Below the pieces are notes generated by a model. The model saw nothing but the letters and a program-made list of their open reading frames with translations. It did no database searches and was not told where the DNA came from. The position numbers were made by a program, and so were the translations under genes. 64,000 nt of DNA from Gordonia neofelifaecis NRRL B-59395 (GTDB taxonomy: Bacteria; Actinomycetota; Actinomycetes; Mycobacteriales; Mycobacteriaceae): the NCBI RefSeq assembly GCF_000192435.1, contig NZ_AEUD01000009.1, positions 1 through 64,000 of the forward strand. The letters are read 5' to 3'. Shown here piece after piece: positions 8,176-16,196 of this stretch (positions are counted from its first letter, which is position 1; every line of letters begins with the position of its first letter).

Positions 8176-8198
8176 GGCACCCAGGGTAGTCGGTCCCA

Positions 8199-8531
8199 TC
8201 AGCTCAGCAGACGGTCGACGTGCCCGGCGAGTTCGTCCAGCGTGACATCCGCTCCCGCGACCACCAGAAACGAGAGCACGTCGTCGCCGAACAACCGTGC
8301 GGCACGCGGCGCCAATGCGAACTCGAATCGATCGGCTCCGACCCGACGCCACTGCGCGACGCCGTCGTACACCGGTGCACTGGCGCCGGTCGTCACGCAG
8401 TACTCTCCCGCACGCGGACCGCCCGGCAGGTCCCGTTGAAGCTGAAAGCAGGCGTCGGACTCCTCGTCGAGGAACACGATCGCCTCGCACCCGAGATCCG
8501 GATGCCGCTCGTACGAGCCGATGATCGCCAT
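8199..8531 (-). CDS. Small unknown protein, possibly Imm10-type immunity fold
   Basis: The 110-residue protein has no signal or membrane segment. The pattern CVTTGASAPVYDGVAQWRR followed by FALAPRAARLFGDDVLSFLV and a terminal LDELAGHVDRLL recalls Imm10-like immunity proteins. That is a weak resemblance from memory, not a demonstrated match. It is 23 bp upstream of ebfC on the same strand and could be cotranscribed. No toxin partner is visible nearby. Confidence 0.6.
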   Translation of the reverse strand: MAIIGSYERHPDLGCEAIVFLDEESDACFQLQRDLPGGPRAGEYCVTTGASAPVYDGVAQWRRVGADRFEFALAPRAARLFGDDVLSFLVVAGADVTLDELAGHVDRLLS

Positions 8532-8684
8532 GCCGCGAGGCTACTCGCCACCTCGGACAACCGGACGCCGCCCGGTCAGTGGGACGACCACGCCACCGCG
8601 CCCGCTGAGGAGCCCTACTGTCGACCGGGTGACGGCCGTCACTGCGACGGTCCGTGCCCATCCCAGGTATCGAACGGAGTACAC

Positions 8685-9503
8685 ATGACCGACTCAGGAC
8701 GCTTCGCAGGCAAGGTCGCCTTCATCACCGGCGCCGCCCGCGGCCAGGGCCGCGCCGAAGCGGTGAAGTTCGCGTCCGACGGCGCCGACATCATCGCCAT
8801 CGACGCCTGCACCGACTTCGCCACCACGCCGTACGCCGGCGCCACCGAGGACGATCTCGCCGAGACCGTGCGGCTCGTCGAGGCCACCGGGCGGCGCATC
8901 CTCGCGACCAAGGTCGACGTGCGTGACTTCGCCGGCCTGGAGGCCGCACTGAAGGCCGGCGTCGCCGAGTTCGGCCGCCTGGACTTCGTCGTGGCCAATG
9001 CCGGCATCTGCTCGGTCGGCATGTCGTGGGAGATCACCGCCGAGCAGTGGCAGGAGGTCATCGACGTGAACCTGACCGGCGTGTTCAACACCGCCAAGGC
9101 CGCGGTGCCGATCTTCCTCGAGCAGGGCGAGGGCGGCTCGATCGTCTTCACCAGTTCGCTGTCCGGGCTCAAGGGCACGCCGTTCACCGCACACTATGCG
9201 GCCACCAAGCACGGCGTCGTCGGCCTGGCCCGCGTGATGGCCAACGAGCTCGGCATGGACCGAATCCGCGTCAACACCGTCCACCCGGCGGGAGTCGCGA
9301 CCGGCATGGATCTGGGCGGCGCCATGCAGCCCTACCTCGGTAAGTACGCCGCGACCCTCGGGCCGATCTACATGAACACCCTGCCCGACGAGTGGGCCAC
9401 GCCCGAAGACATCGCCGACGTGGTCGCGTGGATGAGCTCCGACGAGGCCAAGCACATGACCGGCGCCGAGATGCGCGTCGACATCGGCGCCTCGAACCGC
9501 TGA
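8685..9503 (+). CDS. Mycofactocin-coupled SDR family oxidoreductase
   Basis: The 272-residue protein starts at ATG 8685. It has the dinucleotide-binding loop TGAARGQGRAEAVKFA, the structural NAG motif (VANAGICS), and the catalytic Ser/Tyr-x-x-x-Lys (SSLSG, then YAATKHG). The inserted acidic segment after IAIDAC (DFATTPYAGATEDDLAETVRLVEATGRRI) is the signature of mycofactocin-dependent SDRs, which hold NAD tightly and pass electrons to mycofactocin. The substrate is probably an alcohol or hydroxy-steroid-like compound; this is unresolved. No mycofactocin biosynthesis genes lie in the window. Confidence 0.88.
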   Translation: MTDSGRFAGKVAFITGAARGQGRAEAVKFASDGADIIAIDACTDFATTPYAGATEDDLAETVRLVEATGRRILATKVDVRDFAGLEAALKAGVAEFGRLDFVVANAGICSVGMSWEITAEQWQEVIDVNLTGVFNTAKAAVPIFLEQGEGGSIVFTSSLSGLKGTPFTAHYAATKHGVVGLARVMANELGMDRIRVNTVHPAGVATGMDLGGAMQPYLGKYAATLGPIYMNTLPDEWATPEDIADVVAWMSSDEAKHMTGAEMRVDIGASNR

Positions 9504-9540
9504 TCCGCATCCGACGCCGTCGCTGACGGCGGCCGACGCC

Positions 9541-9570
9541 GGGACGGTCGCCTTCACCGGCGGCCGTCCC
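9541..9570. terminator. Hairpin terminator between convergent genes
   Basis: GGGACGGTCGCC (9541-9552) pairs with GGCGGCCGTCCC (9559-9570), with one G-U pair and a 6-nt loop. It lies between the SDR and pseudouridine synthase stops. Confidence 0.65.
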
Positions 9571-9579
9571 ATCGCACGT

Positions 9580-10455
9580 TCAGCGCACGGAGCGAGGCGA
9601 TTCGAACGTCCGCTCCCGCCCCGAGAGCGGATCGGTGAACGAGAGCCGATGCGCGACCAGCGCCAGCGGACGGGAGAAGTCCCCGCGGTCCGGGGCTGCG
9701 GCGAGGTCGTGGTCGACCTCCGGGTACAGCGGATCACCGATGATCGGCGTCCCCAGTCCCGCCATGTGCATCCGCAGCTGATGCGTGCGGCCGGTCGACG
9801 GCAGCAGGCGGTACTCGGCGAGACCCTCTCCGTGCCGGACCGCCAGTTCGATGTCGCTGACCGCGTTCACCTCGCCCGGCACCACCCGCGCGCGAAGATC
9901 GCCCGCGGTCTTGACGATCCGGTTCTCGATGCGGACACGCTCGACCAGCGCGTCGTCGGCCCGCGCCAGCGCCCGGTACTCCTTGTGCACCCGGCGCTGC
10001 GCGAAGAGCTCCTGATACGCGGCGCGGACCTCGCGGCGTCGCGTGAACAGCAGGACTCCAGCGGTGAGCCGGTCGAGCCGGTGTGCGGGCGCCACCTCGT
10101 CGGATCCCAGCTCCCGCCGCAGTCGTACCAGGGCGGTCTCCGCGACATGTGCGCCGCGGGGCATCGTCGCCAGGAAGTGCGGCTTGTCGACCACTGCGAG
10201 GTCGTCGTCGAGATGAAGGATCGGCATGTCGAACGGCACGGGGAACTCCTCCGGCGGGTCCCGGTACAGGAACACCGGGACCGGCCGGAGCACCGGCGCG
10301 TCGAGATCCACCGGACGACCGTCCGCGTCGACGATCTCCCCGGCCGCCGCCCGCTCAGTCAGATCCTGTGACGTGAGGTCCGCCAACGACGGCGCCACCG
10401 ACAACGCATCCATCACCGTCCACGCCCCCTCGTCCGGCGGCAGACGCAGAACCAC
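9580..10455 (-). CDS. RluA-family RNA pseudouridine synthase
   Basis: The protein has the family core APAHRLDRLTAGVLLF, whose Asp is the catalytic nucleophile, plus PSTGRTHQLRMHM and GTPIIGDPLYPE. Length is at least 291 residues. The first ATG/GTG/TTG start is GTG 10455, but the in-frame upstream sequence (RRGRRRVKPLAARDGIDATRV) looks like family N-terminus, and the only candidate start there is a CTG at 10521. The target RNA site is unknown. It follows the SRPBCC gene closely on the same strand. Confidence 0.88.
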   Translation of the reverse strand: MVLRLPPDEGAWTVMDALSVAPSLADLTSQDLTERAAAGEIVDADGRPVDLDAPVLRPVPVFLYRDPPEEFPVPFDMPILHLDDDLAVVDKPHFLATMPRGAHVAETALVRLRRELGSDEVAPAHRLDRLTAGVLLFTRRREVRAAYQELFAQRRVHKEYRALARADDALVERVRIENRIVKTAGDLRARVVPGEVNAVSDIELAVRHGEGLAEYRLLPSTGRTHQLRMHMAGLGTPIIGDPLYPEVDHDLAAAPDRGDFSRPLALVAHRLSFTDPLSGRERTFESPRSVR

Positions 10456-10522
10456 CCGGGTGGCATCGATGCCATCCCGGGCGGCCAGGGGTTTGACGCG
10501 TCGGCGTCCTCGACGACTCAGG

Positions 10523-10960
10523 TCAGCTCTCGAGACGGTTCTTGAGATTGGTGAGCAGCGCCGTCTGAATACGGTTCAGTCCCTTGGGCGCGAACGTCTT
10601 CTCGAAGAATCCGCCGATGCCGCCCGCGCCCTTCCAGGTCGTCGTCGTCTCGACCTGCGAGCCGGAGCCTGCCGCGGTGACGCGGTAGGTGGTGACCATC
10701 GTCGAATTGCGATCGGTCTCGGTGATGGTGTCGCCGGCCACGGTCACGTCGGCCAGCACATCACGCTGACGCTTCTCGGTGGCCTGCAGGATCCAGTGCA
10801 CGACGGTGCCCGCCCCGGTGCCGCCCTCGTCGACGCGGTAGTCCCGGTAGTTCTCCGGCAGCAGACCCTCGCGCACGTTCGCGTAGTCGACCAGGGCTGC
10901 GGTGACCGCCTCCGGGGCTGCATTGATCTGGATGGCCGCGCTGGCTGTTACCTGTCCCAC
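10523..10960 (-). CDS. SRPBCC (START/polyketide-cyclase-like) family protein
   Basis: The 145-residue protein shows the START-like pattern: an N-terminal strand ASAAIQINAAPEAVTAALVDYANV, then alternating strands with TVVHWIL, DTITETDRNSTMVTTYRV and VETTTTWKG, and a long C-terminal helix. It likely binds a hydrophobic ligand. Position matches M. tuberculosis Rv3718c, beside the FAD oxidase/CFA synthase pair from which it is divergent. No enzymatic residues can be assigned. Confidence 0.85.
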   Translation of the reverse strand: MGQVTASAAIQINAAPEAVTAALVDYANVREGLLPENYRDYRVDEGGTGAGTVVHWILQATEKRQRDVLADVTVAGDTITETDRNSTMVTTYRVTAAGSGSQVETTTTWKGAGGIGGFFEKTFAPKGLNRIQTALLTNLKNRLES

Positions 10961-11039
10961 GTCGGAAGGCTCCTCTTGAACTCGTCTTGGGTCGGAATCA
11001 CTTCGTCCACCGTACTGGCGATCAGGCTACGGTAGGAAT

Positions 11040-12458
11040 GTGGCTTTGAACGCATTCGAGTACGGCGACGTCGCCTTCAGTCGTGGCAAGCAGAGACTCC
11101 TCGACAGCTACCGAGCGATTCCGGACGGAGCCAACGTCCGCTTGGCCAAGAAGACGTCGAATCTGTTCCGGAAGCGGGCCGACACCACCGCCCCTGGACT
11201 GGACGTCTCCGAGCTGCATCGCGTCATCTCGGTGGACCCCGAGGAACAGACCGCGCAGGTCGCCGGCATGTGCACCTACGAGGATCTGGTCGACGCGACG
11301 CTGCATTACGGCCTTGCGCCCCTTGTGGTTCCGCAGCTGAAGACGATCACCCTCGGTGGGGCGGTCACCGGGCTGGGCATCGAGAGCACGTCGTTCCGCA
11401 ACGGACTTCCACACGAGTCGGTGCTGGAGATGGAGATCCTCACCGGTTCGGGCGACCTGATCGTCGCGACGCCCGACAACGAACACCGGGACCTGTTCTT
11501 CGGATTCCCCAACTCCTATGGGACGCTCGGCTATTCGGTGCGGCTCAAGATCCGGCTGGAGAAGGTTCCGCCGTTCGTCGAGCTGCGGCACGTCCGCGTG
11601 CACAGCACCCGTGAACTGCAGGACCTGATGGCTCGCATCGCCGACGACCGCGAGTACCGCGGGGAGCGCGTCGACTACCTCGACGGCGTGGTCTTCACCG
11701 CCGACGAGGCGTACGCGGTGCTCGGCCGGCAGACCGACGAGCCCGGCCCGGTCAGCGACTACACCGACGAGCAGATCTACTACCGGTCGATCCAGCACGA
11801 CGGCGACGAACCGAAACGTGATCGGCTGACCATCCGCGACTACCTCTGGCGCTGGGACACCGACTGGTTCTGGTGCTCCCGCGCGTTCGGTGCCCAGAAT
11901 CCGCGCATCCGCCGCTTCTGGCCCGCCAAATACCTGCGCAGCAGCTTCTACTGGAAGCTGATCGGCTACGACCAGCGGTGGGACATCGGCGACAAGCTGA
12001 ACGCCCGCAAGGGCCTCCCGCCCACCGAGCGCGTGGTCCAGGACATCGAGGTCCCGATCGAGCGGACCGCCGACTTCGTCGACTGGTTCCTCGAGGAGAT
12101 CCCGATCGAGCCCCTCTGGCTGTGCCCGCTGAAGCTGGCCGAGCCGTCGCCGATCGGCGACGACACCACCGCCCAGCCGTGGACGCTGTATCCGCTGCAG
12201 CGCGGGAAGTTCTATGTCAATGTCGGTTTCTGGTCCGGTGTGCCCGTCACTCCGAACCGGCCCGGGCACACCAATCGGATCATCGAGCAGAAAGTCAGCG
12301 AGCTGGGCGGACACAAGTCGCTCTACTCCGAATCCTTCTACAGCCCAGAAGAATTCGACGACCTGTACGGCGGCGAGGCCTACGACGACCTCAAGCGCCG
12401 ATACGACCCCCGCGGCCGTCTGCTCGGCCTCTACGAGAAAGCAGTGAAGCGCGCATGA
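11040..12458 (+). CDS. FAD-binding oxidoreductase (Rv3719-like; TmsA-type)
   Basis: The 472-residue protein has an N-terminal FAD_binding_4-like domain: VDPEEQTAQVAGMCTYEDLV, VVPQLKTITLGGAVTGLGIE and SSFGxxH-like NGLPHESVLEME. A C-terminal segment resembles Delta24-sterol reductase-type oxidases. It starts at GTG 11040 and overlaps the CFA-synthase gene by ATGA. Paired FAD proteins and methyltransferases of this type make 10-methyl branched fatty acids (BfaA/B, TmsA/B) in actinobacteria, reducing the methylene intermediate. Synteny instead matches Rv3719, whose function is not settled. Confidence 0.82.
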   Translation: MALNAFEYGDVAFSRGKQRLLDSYRAIPDGANVRLAKKTSNLFRKRADTTAPGLDVSELHRVISVDPEEQTAQVAGMCTYEDLVDATLHYGLAPLVVPQLKTITLGGAVTGLGIESTSFRNGLPHESVLEMEILTGSGDLIVATPDNEHRDLFFGFPNSYGTLGYSVRLKIRLEKVPPFVELRHVRVHSTRELQDLMARIADDREYRGERVDYLDGVVFTADEAYAVLGRQTDEPGPVSDYTDEQIYYRSIQHDGDEPKRDRLTIRDYLWRWDTDWFWCSRAFGAQNPRIRRFWPAKYLRSSFYWKLIGYDQRWDIGDKLNARKGLPPTERVVQDIEVPIERTADFVDWFLEEIPIEPLWLCPLKLAEPSPIGDDTTAQPWTLYPLQRGKFYVNVGFWSGVPVTPNRPGHTNRIIEQKVSELGGHKSLYSESFYSPEEFDDLYGGEAYDDLKRRYDPRGRLLGLYEKAVKRA

Positions 12459-13723
12459 AGCTGGCCCAGATCTTCGAAACCCTCGTCGGCGGCGACCTCG
12501 CCGTGCGGATCACTGCCTACGACGGCAGCAGCGCGGGACCCGAAGACGCCGAGTTCGGGCTGAACCTGAAGACGCCGCGCGGCACCACCTACCTGGTGAC
12601 CGCGCCCGGCGACCTCGGGCTGGCCCGCGCGTACGTCTCGGGCGACCTCGAGCTGATCGGCGCCCACCCGGGCGACCCCTACGGAGCACTGCAAGCGCTG
12701 GCCGGCGACCTGAAGTTCACCAAGCCGAGCCCACTCGAACTCGCCCAGGTGGCGCGGGCGATCGGCATCGAGCACTTCAAGCTGATCCCGCCGCCTCCGC
12801 AGGAGAGCCTGCCTCGGTGGCGCCGGTTCGCCGAGGGACTGCGGCACAGTCGTGAGCGCGACGCCGAGGTGATCCACTACCACTACGACGTCTCGAACCG
12901 CTTCTACGAGTTGGTACTCGGCGAATCGATGACGTACACCTGCGCGGTGTACCCGACCCCCGAGGCCACGCTCGAAGAGGCGCAGGAGAACAAGTACCGA
13001 CTGATCTTCGACAAGCTCAACCTGCAGCCGGGCGACCGCCTGCTCGACATCGGCTGCGGCTGGGGCGGAATGGTCAGGTACGCCGCCCGACAGGGCGTAC
13101 ACGCGCTGGGCGTGACCCTCTCCAGCGAGCAGGCGCAGTGGGCACAGCAGGCCATCGAGGACGAGGGCCTGTCGAAGTTCGCGGAGGTGCGGTTCAGCGA
13201 CTACCGCGACGTGACGGAGACGAACTTCGACGCGATCTCGTCGATCGGCCTGACCGAGCACATCGGCGTCGCGAACTACCCTAAGTACTTCGGGTTCATG
13301 CGCGACAAGGTCCGTGCGGGCGGGCTCATCCTGAATCACTCGATCACCCGCCCCGACAACCGATCCCGCAGCAAGGCGGGACCGTTCATCGACCGCTACG
13401 TGTTCCCCGACGGCGAATTGACCGGCTCGGGAACCATCATCTCCAAGATGCAGGACGTCTCGCGTCTGGAAGTGCTCCACGAGGAGAACTTCCGGCATCA
13501 CTACGCGATGACGCTGCGCGACTGGAACGCCAATCTGGTGGCGAACTGGGATGAGGCCGTCGCGGAAGTCGGCGAGGGCACCGCGCGCCTGTGGGGTCTG
13601 TACATGGCCGGCTGCCGCATCGGTTTCGAGCGCGACATCGTGCAACTGCATCACGTGCTGGCGACCAAGCTGCAGCTCGACGCGACCACCACCCTGCCAC
13701 TGCGCCCCTGGTGGCAGCCGTAG
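12455..13723 (+). CDS. Cyclopropane-fatty-acid-synthase-type methyltransferase (Rv3720-like)
   Basis: The 422-residue protein has the CFA-synthase core: HYDVSNRFYELVLGESMTYTCA, SAM-binding LLDIGCGWGGMVRYAA (about 197-211), and SIGLTEHIG. An N-terminal extension of about 130 residues precedes the catalytic domain, as in bacterial CFA synthases. It transfers a methylene or methyl group from SAM to an unsaturated acyl chain of a phospholipid. Translation is coupled to the FAD oxidoreductase (ATGA overlap), arguing for a two-step modification. Confidence 0.88.
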   Translation: MKLAQIFETLVGGDLAVRITAYDGSSAGPEDAEFGLNLKTPRGTTYLVTAPGDLGLARAYVSGDLELIGAHPGDPYGALQALAGDLKFTKPSPLELAQVARAIGIEHFKLIPPPPQESLPRWRRFAEGLRHSRERDAEVIHYHYDVSNRFYELVLGESMTYTCAVYPTPEATLEEAQENKYRLIFDKLNLQPGDRLLDIGCGWGGMVRYAARQGVHALGVTLSSEQAQWAQQAIEDEGLSKFAEVRFSDYRDVTETNFDAISSIGLTEHIGVANYPKYFGFMRDKVRAGGLILNHSITRPDNRSRSKAGPFIDRYVFPDGELTGSGTIISKMQDVSRLEVLHEENFRHHYAMTLRDWNANLVANWDEAVAEVGEGTARLWGLYMAGCRIGFERDIVQLHHVLATKLQLDATTTLPLRPWWQP

Positions 13724-13738
13724 GTCTCCGCGCTCGTA

Positions 13739-13803
13739 ATTGAATCCCCGATTCCGCTCTATTCGGCCGCCACGGCCGAGTAGCCGCGGTATCGGGGATT
13801 CAT
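13739..13803. terminator. Strong bidirectional hairpin terminator
   Basis: Outer stem TGAATCCCCGAT (13741-13752) pairs with 13791-13802. An inner stem CTATTCGGCC (13759-13768) pairs with GGCCGAGTAG (13774-13783) with one G-U pair. It separates convergent CFA synthase and dnaX. Confidence 0.8.
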
Positions 13804-13813
13804 TTACGTGTGG

Positions 13814-16186
13814 CTACTCCACCGGACGGGCACCCAGCTCCGACTTCAGCAATTCCAGCGCCACCTGATCGGGGTCCAGCCGGTCGTCCGGCGAACCCGA
13901 CTGCGCCTGCGCGACCATCTCGTCGCGTTCGGCGTCGGTCAGCTCCTCGTCGGGGACCGGCGGTGCGGGTTCCGGTTCCTCGGGCGGCTCCGGCGGAGCG
14001 TCCGGGGTCTCGGCGGGCGCCGCCTGGCCGCCGCGCGGACGGCTGGGCCTGGTGTAGGTCTGCCTGCGCGGTTGCTCGGCCGCCGGGGCAGCCGGAGCAC
14101 TCGGCGCCGCCGGAGCCGATCCGGGCTGCGCGTGCACGACGCCGACCGTGAAACCGTCGCCGAACACGTCGACGACCGCGGCGGTCAACGCCCGCAGCCC
14201 GCGGTCGTCGGAGAGCCGACCGACCAGTGCGGTGTGCGGATGGCCCAGCACGATCTGCGTACCCTCCACCTGGTGCACGAATGCCGCGGAGAGCATCGCC
14301 TCGAGGACCGTGCTCTGTTTCCGCACCGCGGCGCGGATGTCGGGCCATCGGGCTGAGACGGCGTCCACCGTGAGACCGGCGGGCTTCTCCGGCTCGGGCT
14401 CGGGCGCCGGTTCCGGTGTGCGAGCGGGCGGCCGCGCGTAGCCGTCGTCCGGCGGCGGCAGGTAGTCGGCATCGGTGGGTGGCTCATCCGGCGGCGGGAT
14501 GTCGTCGTAGACGGGCCGCTGCGCGGGGGAACGACGCTGCTCCGGCGCCGGGCCCGGGCCCGGCGCCTCGGAGTTCGGCACCGCGGTCGCCGCGGCCCCT
14601 GCGGGAACAGCGTCCGCGTCACGGCGTGACTCAGTGTCCTCCTGCACGGGCGGTTCCGGTGCACGCGGATCGGAGACGGCCGGCGGATGCGGCGCCGGTT
14701 CGGGCGTCGGTTCCGGCGTGCCGGCAGAGGCGGACTCCGCTCGCGCGGGTTCAGCCGGGGGTGCGGGTTCGACCGGGGGCGTCGGCGCTTCGGGAGACGG
14801 CTCAGCGCGCACCGGTTCGGGTGTCGCGGCGGGCACCGGTTCCTTGTCGGGTGCGGTCGGGGCGGACTCGGCCACCACCGACGCAGGAGTAGCCGCCGCG
14901 GAGGCTTCGACGGTCGCCGGGACCTGCTCGGCGGCCTTGCGCTGGGACGGTCGGACGAAGCGGGGTGCGGGCTCGTCGACCGCGGGGGCCGACGGAGCCG
15001 GGGGCACCGCGGCGCCGGTCGGCGCCCCGCTGCCCGCGGGTCGTCGTTCAAGGATCTCGATCCGCTGCAGCAGTGCGGCGTCGTCGGCGGATGCCGCCGG
15101 AAGCAGGAGGCGCGCGCACATGACCTCGAGCAGCAGCCGCGGTGAGGTGGTTCCGCGCATCTCGCCGAGAGCGGTGTGCGCCACCTCGGCGAAGCGGGTC
15201 AGCGTGGCCGGGCCCAGCTTGGCGGCGGCGTCGTGCATGCTCGCCAGCTGATCGTCCGGCGCCTCGACCAGTCCGCGTTCGGTGGCGTCCGGGACGGCCT
15301 GCACCAGGATGAGGTCGCGGAACCGATCGAGCAGGTCGATGGCGAACCGGCGGGGATCGTGACCGGCGTCGACGACGCGTTCGACGACGTTGAACAGCGC
15401 CGACCCGTCGCCCGCGCCCAGCGCGTCGACCGCCGCGTCGATCAGGGCGGAGTCGGTGACGCCGAGCAGCGAGAGCGCGCGGTCGTAGGTGACGCCCTCG
15501 TCGCCCGCGCCGGCGAGCAACTGGTCGAGGATGCTGAGACTGTCGCGTGGGGAGCCGCCTCCCGCCCGGATCACCAGCGGGTACACCTCGGGCGCGACCA
15601 CGACGTGCTCCTTGGCGCAGATGCCTTCGAGCAGACCGCGCATCACGGGCGGCGCCAGCAGCCGGAACGGATAGTGGTGCGTGCGCGACTTGATGGTCGT
15701 CAGCACCTTCTCCGGCTCGGTGGTCGCGAAGATGAAGATCAGGTGCTCCGGCGGTTCCTCGACGATCTTGAGCAGCGCATTGAAGCCCGCCGACGAGACC
15801 ATGTGCGCCTCGTCGATGATGAACACCCGATAGCGCGACTCGGCGGGCGCGTAGAACGCGCGGTCGCGCAGATCGCGGGTGTCGTCGACGCCGCCGTGGC
15901 TGGCCGCGTCGAGTTCCACGACGTCGAGATTGCCCGGACCGCCGGGGCCCAGGGACACGCACGACGAGCAGGTTCCGCACGGCGTCGACGTCGGCCCCTG
16001 CTCACAGTTGAGCGACCGTGCCAGGATGCGGGCCGACGACGTCTTGCCGCAGCCGCGCGGGCCGGAGAAGAGGTACGCGTGGTTGATGCGGCCGGTATCG
16101 AGAGCTCGGCTCAGGGGCGCGGTGACGTGCTCCTGGCCGACGACTTCGGCGAAGGTTGCCGGACGATAGGTGCGATAGAGGGCCAC
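13814..16186 (-). CDS. dnaX: DNA polymerase III subunits gamma/tau
   Basis: The clamp-loader ATPase starts at GTG 16186 (MALYRTYRPATF). Walker A is GPRGCGKTS (42-50), zinc cysteines are 61, 70, 73 and 76, Walker B DEAH is at 125-128, and a sensor/SRC-like IKSRTH is near 166. Domain III ends near 375. A tau-like domain at about 610-700 (VSARWPDIRAAVRKQS) is flanked by two long Pro/Ala/Glu-rich low-complexity stretches. At 790 residues it is much longer than the roughly 580-residue M. tuberculosis protein; the excess is disordered linker. Confidence 0.95.
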   Translation of the reverse strand: MALYRTYRPATFAEVVGQEHVTAPLSRALDTGRINHAYLFSGPRGCGKTSSARILARSLNCEQGPTSTPCGTCSSCVSLGPGGPGNLDVVELDAASHGGVDDTRDLRDRAFYAPAESRYRVFIIDEAHMVSSAGFNALLKIVEEPPEHLIFIFATTEPEKVLTTIKSRTHHYPFRLLAPPVMRGLLEGICAKEHVVVAPEVYPLVIRAGGGSPRDSLSILDQLLAGAGDEGVTYDRALSLLGVTDSALIDAAVDALGAGDGSALFNVVERVVDAGHDPRRFAIDLLDRFRDLILVQAVPDATERGLVEAPDDQLASMHDAAAKLGPATLTRFAEVAHTALGEMRGTTSPRLLLEVMCARLLLPAASADDAALLQRIEILERRPAGSGAPTGAAVPPAPSAPAVDEPAPRFVRPSQRKAAEQVPATVEASAAATPASVVAESAPTAPDKEPVPAATPEPVRAEPSPEAPTPPVEPAPPAEPARAESASAGTPEPTPEPAPHPPAVSDPRAPEPPVQEDTESRRDADAVPAGAAATAVPNSEAPGPGPAPEQRRSPAQRPVYDDIPPPDEPPTDADYLPPPDDGYARPPARTPEPAPEPEPEKPAGLTVDAVSARWPDIRAAVRKQSTVLEAMLSAAFVHQVEGTQIVLGHPHTALVGRLSDDRGLRALTAAVVDVFGDGFTVGVVHAQPGSAPAAPSAPAAPAAEQPRRQTYTRPSRPRGGQAAPAETPDAPPEPPEEPEPAPPVPDEELTDAERDEMVAQAQSGSPDDRLDPDQVALELLKSELGARPVE

Positions 16187-16196
16187 GGACGCAAGA

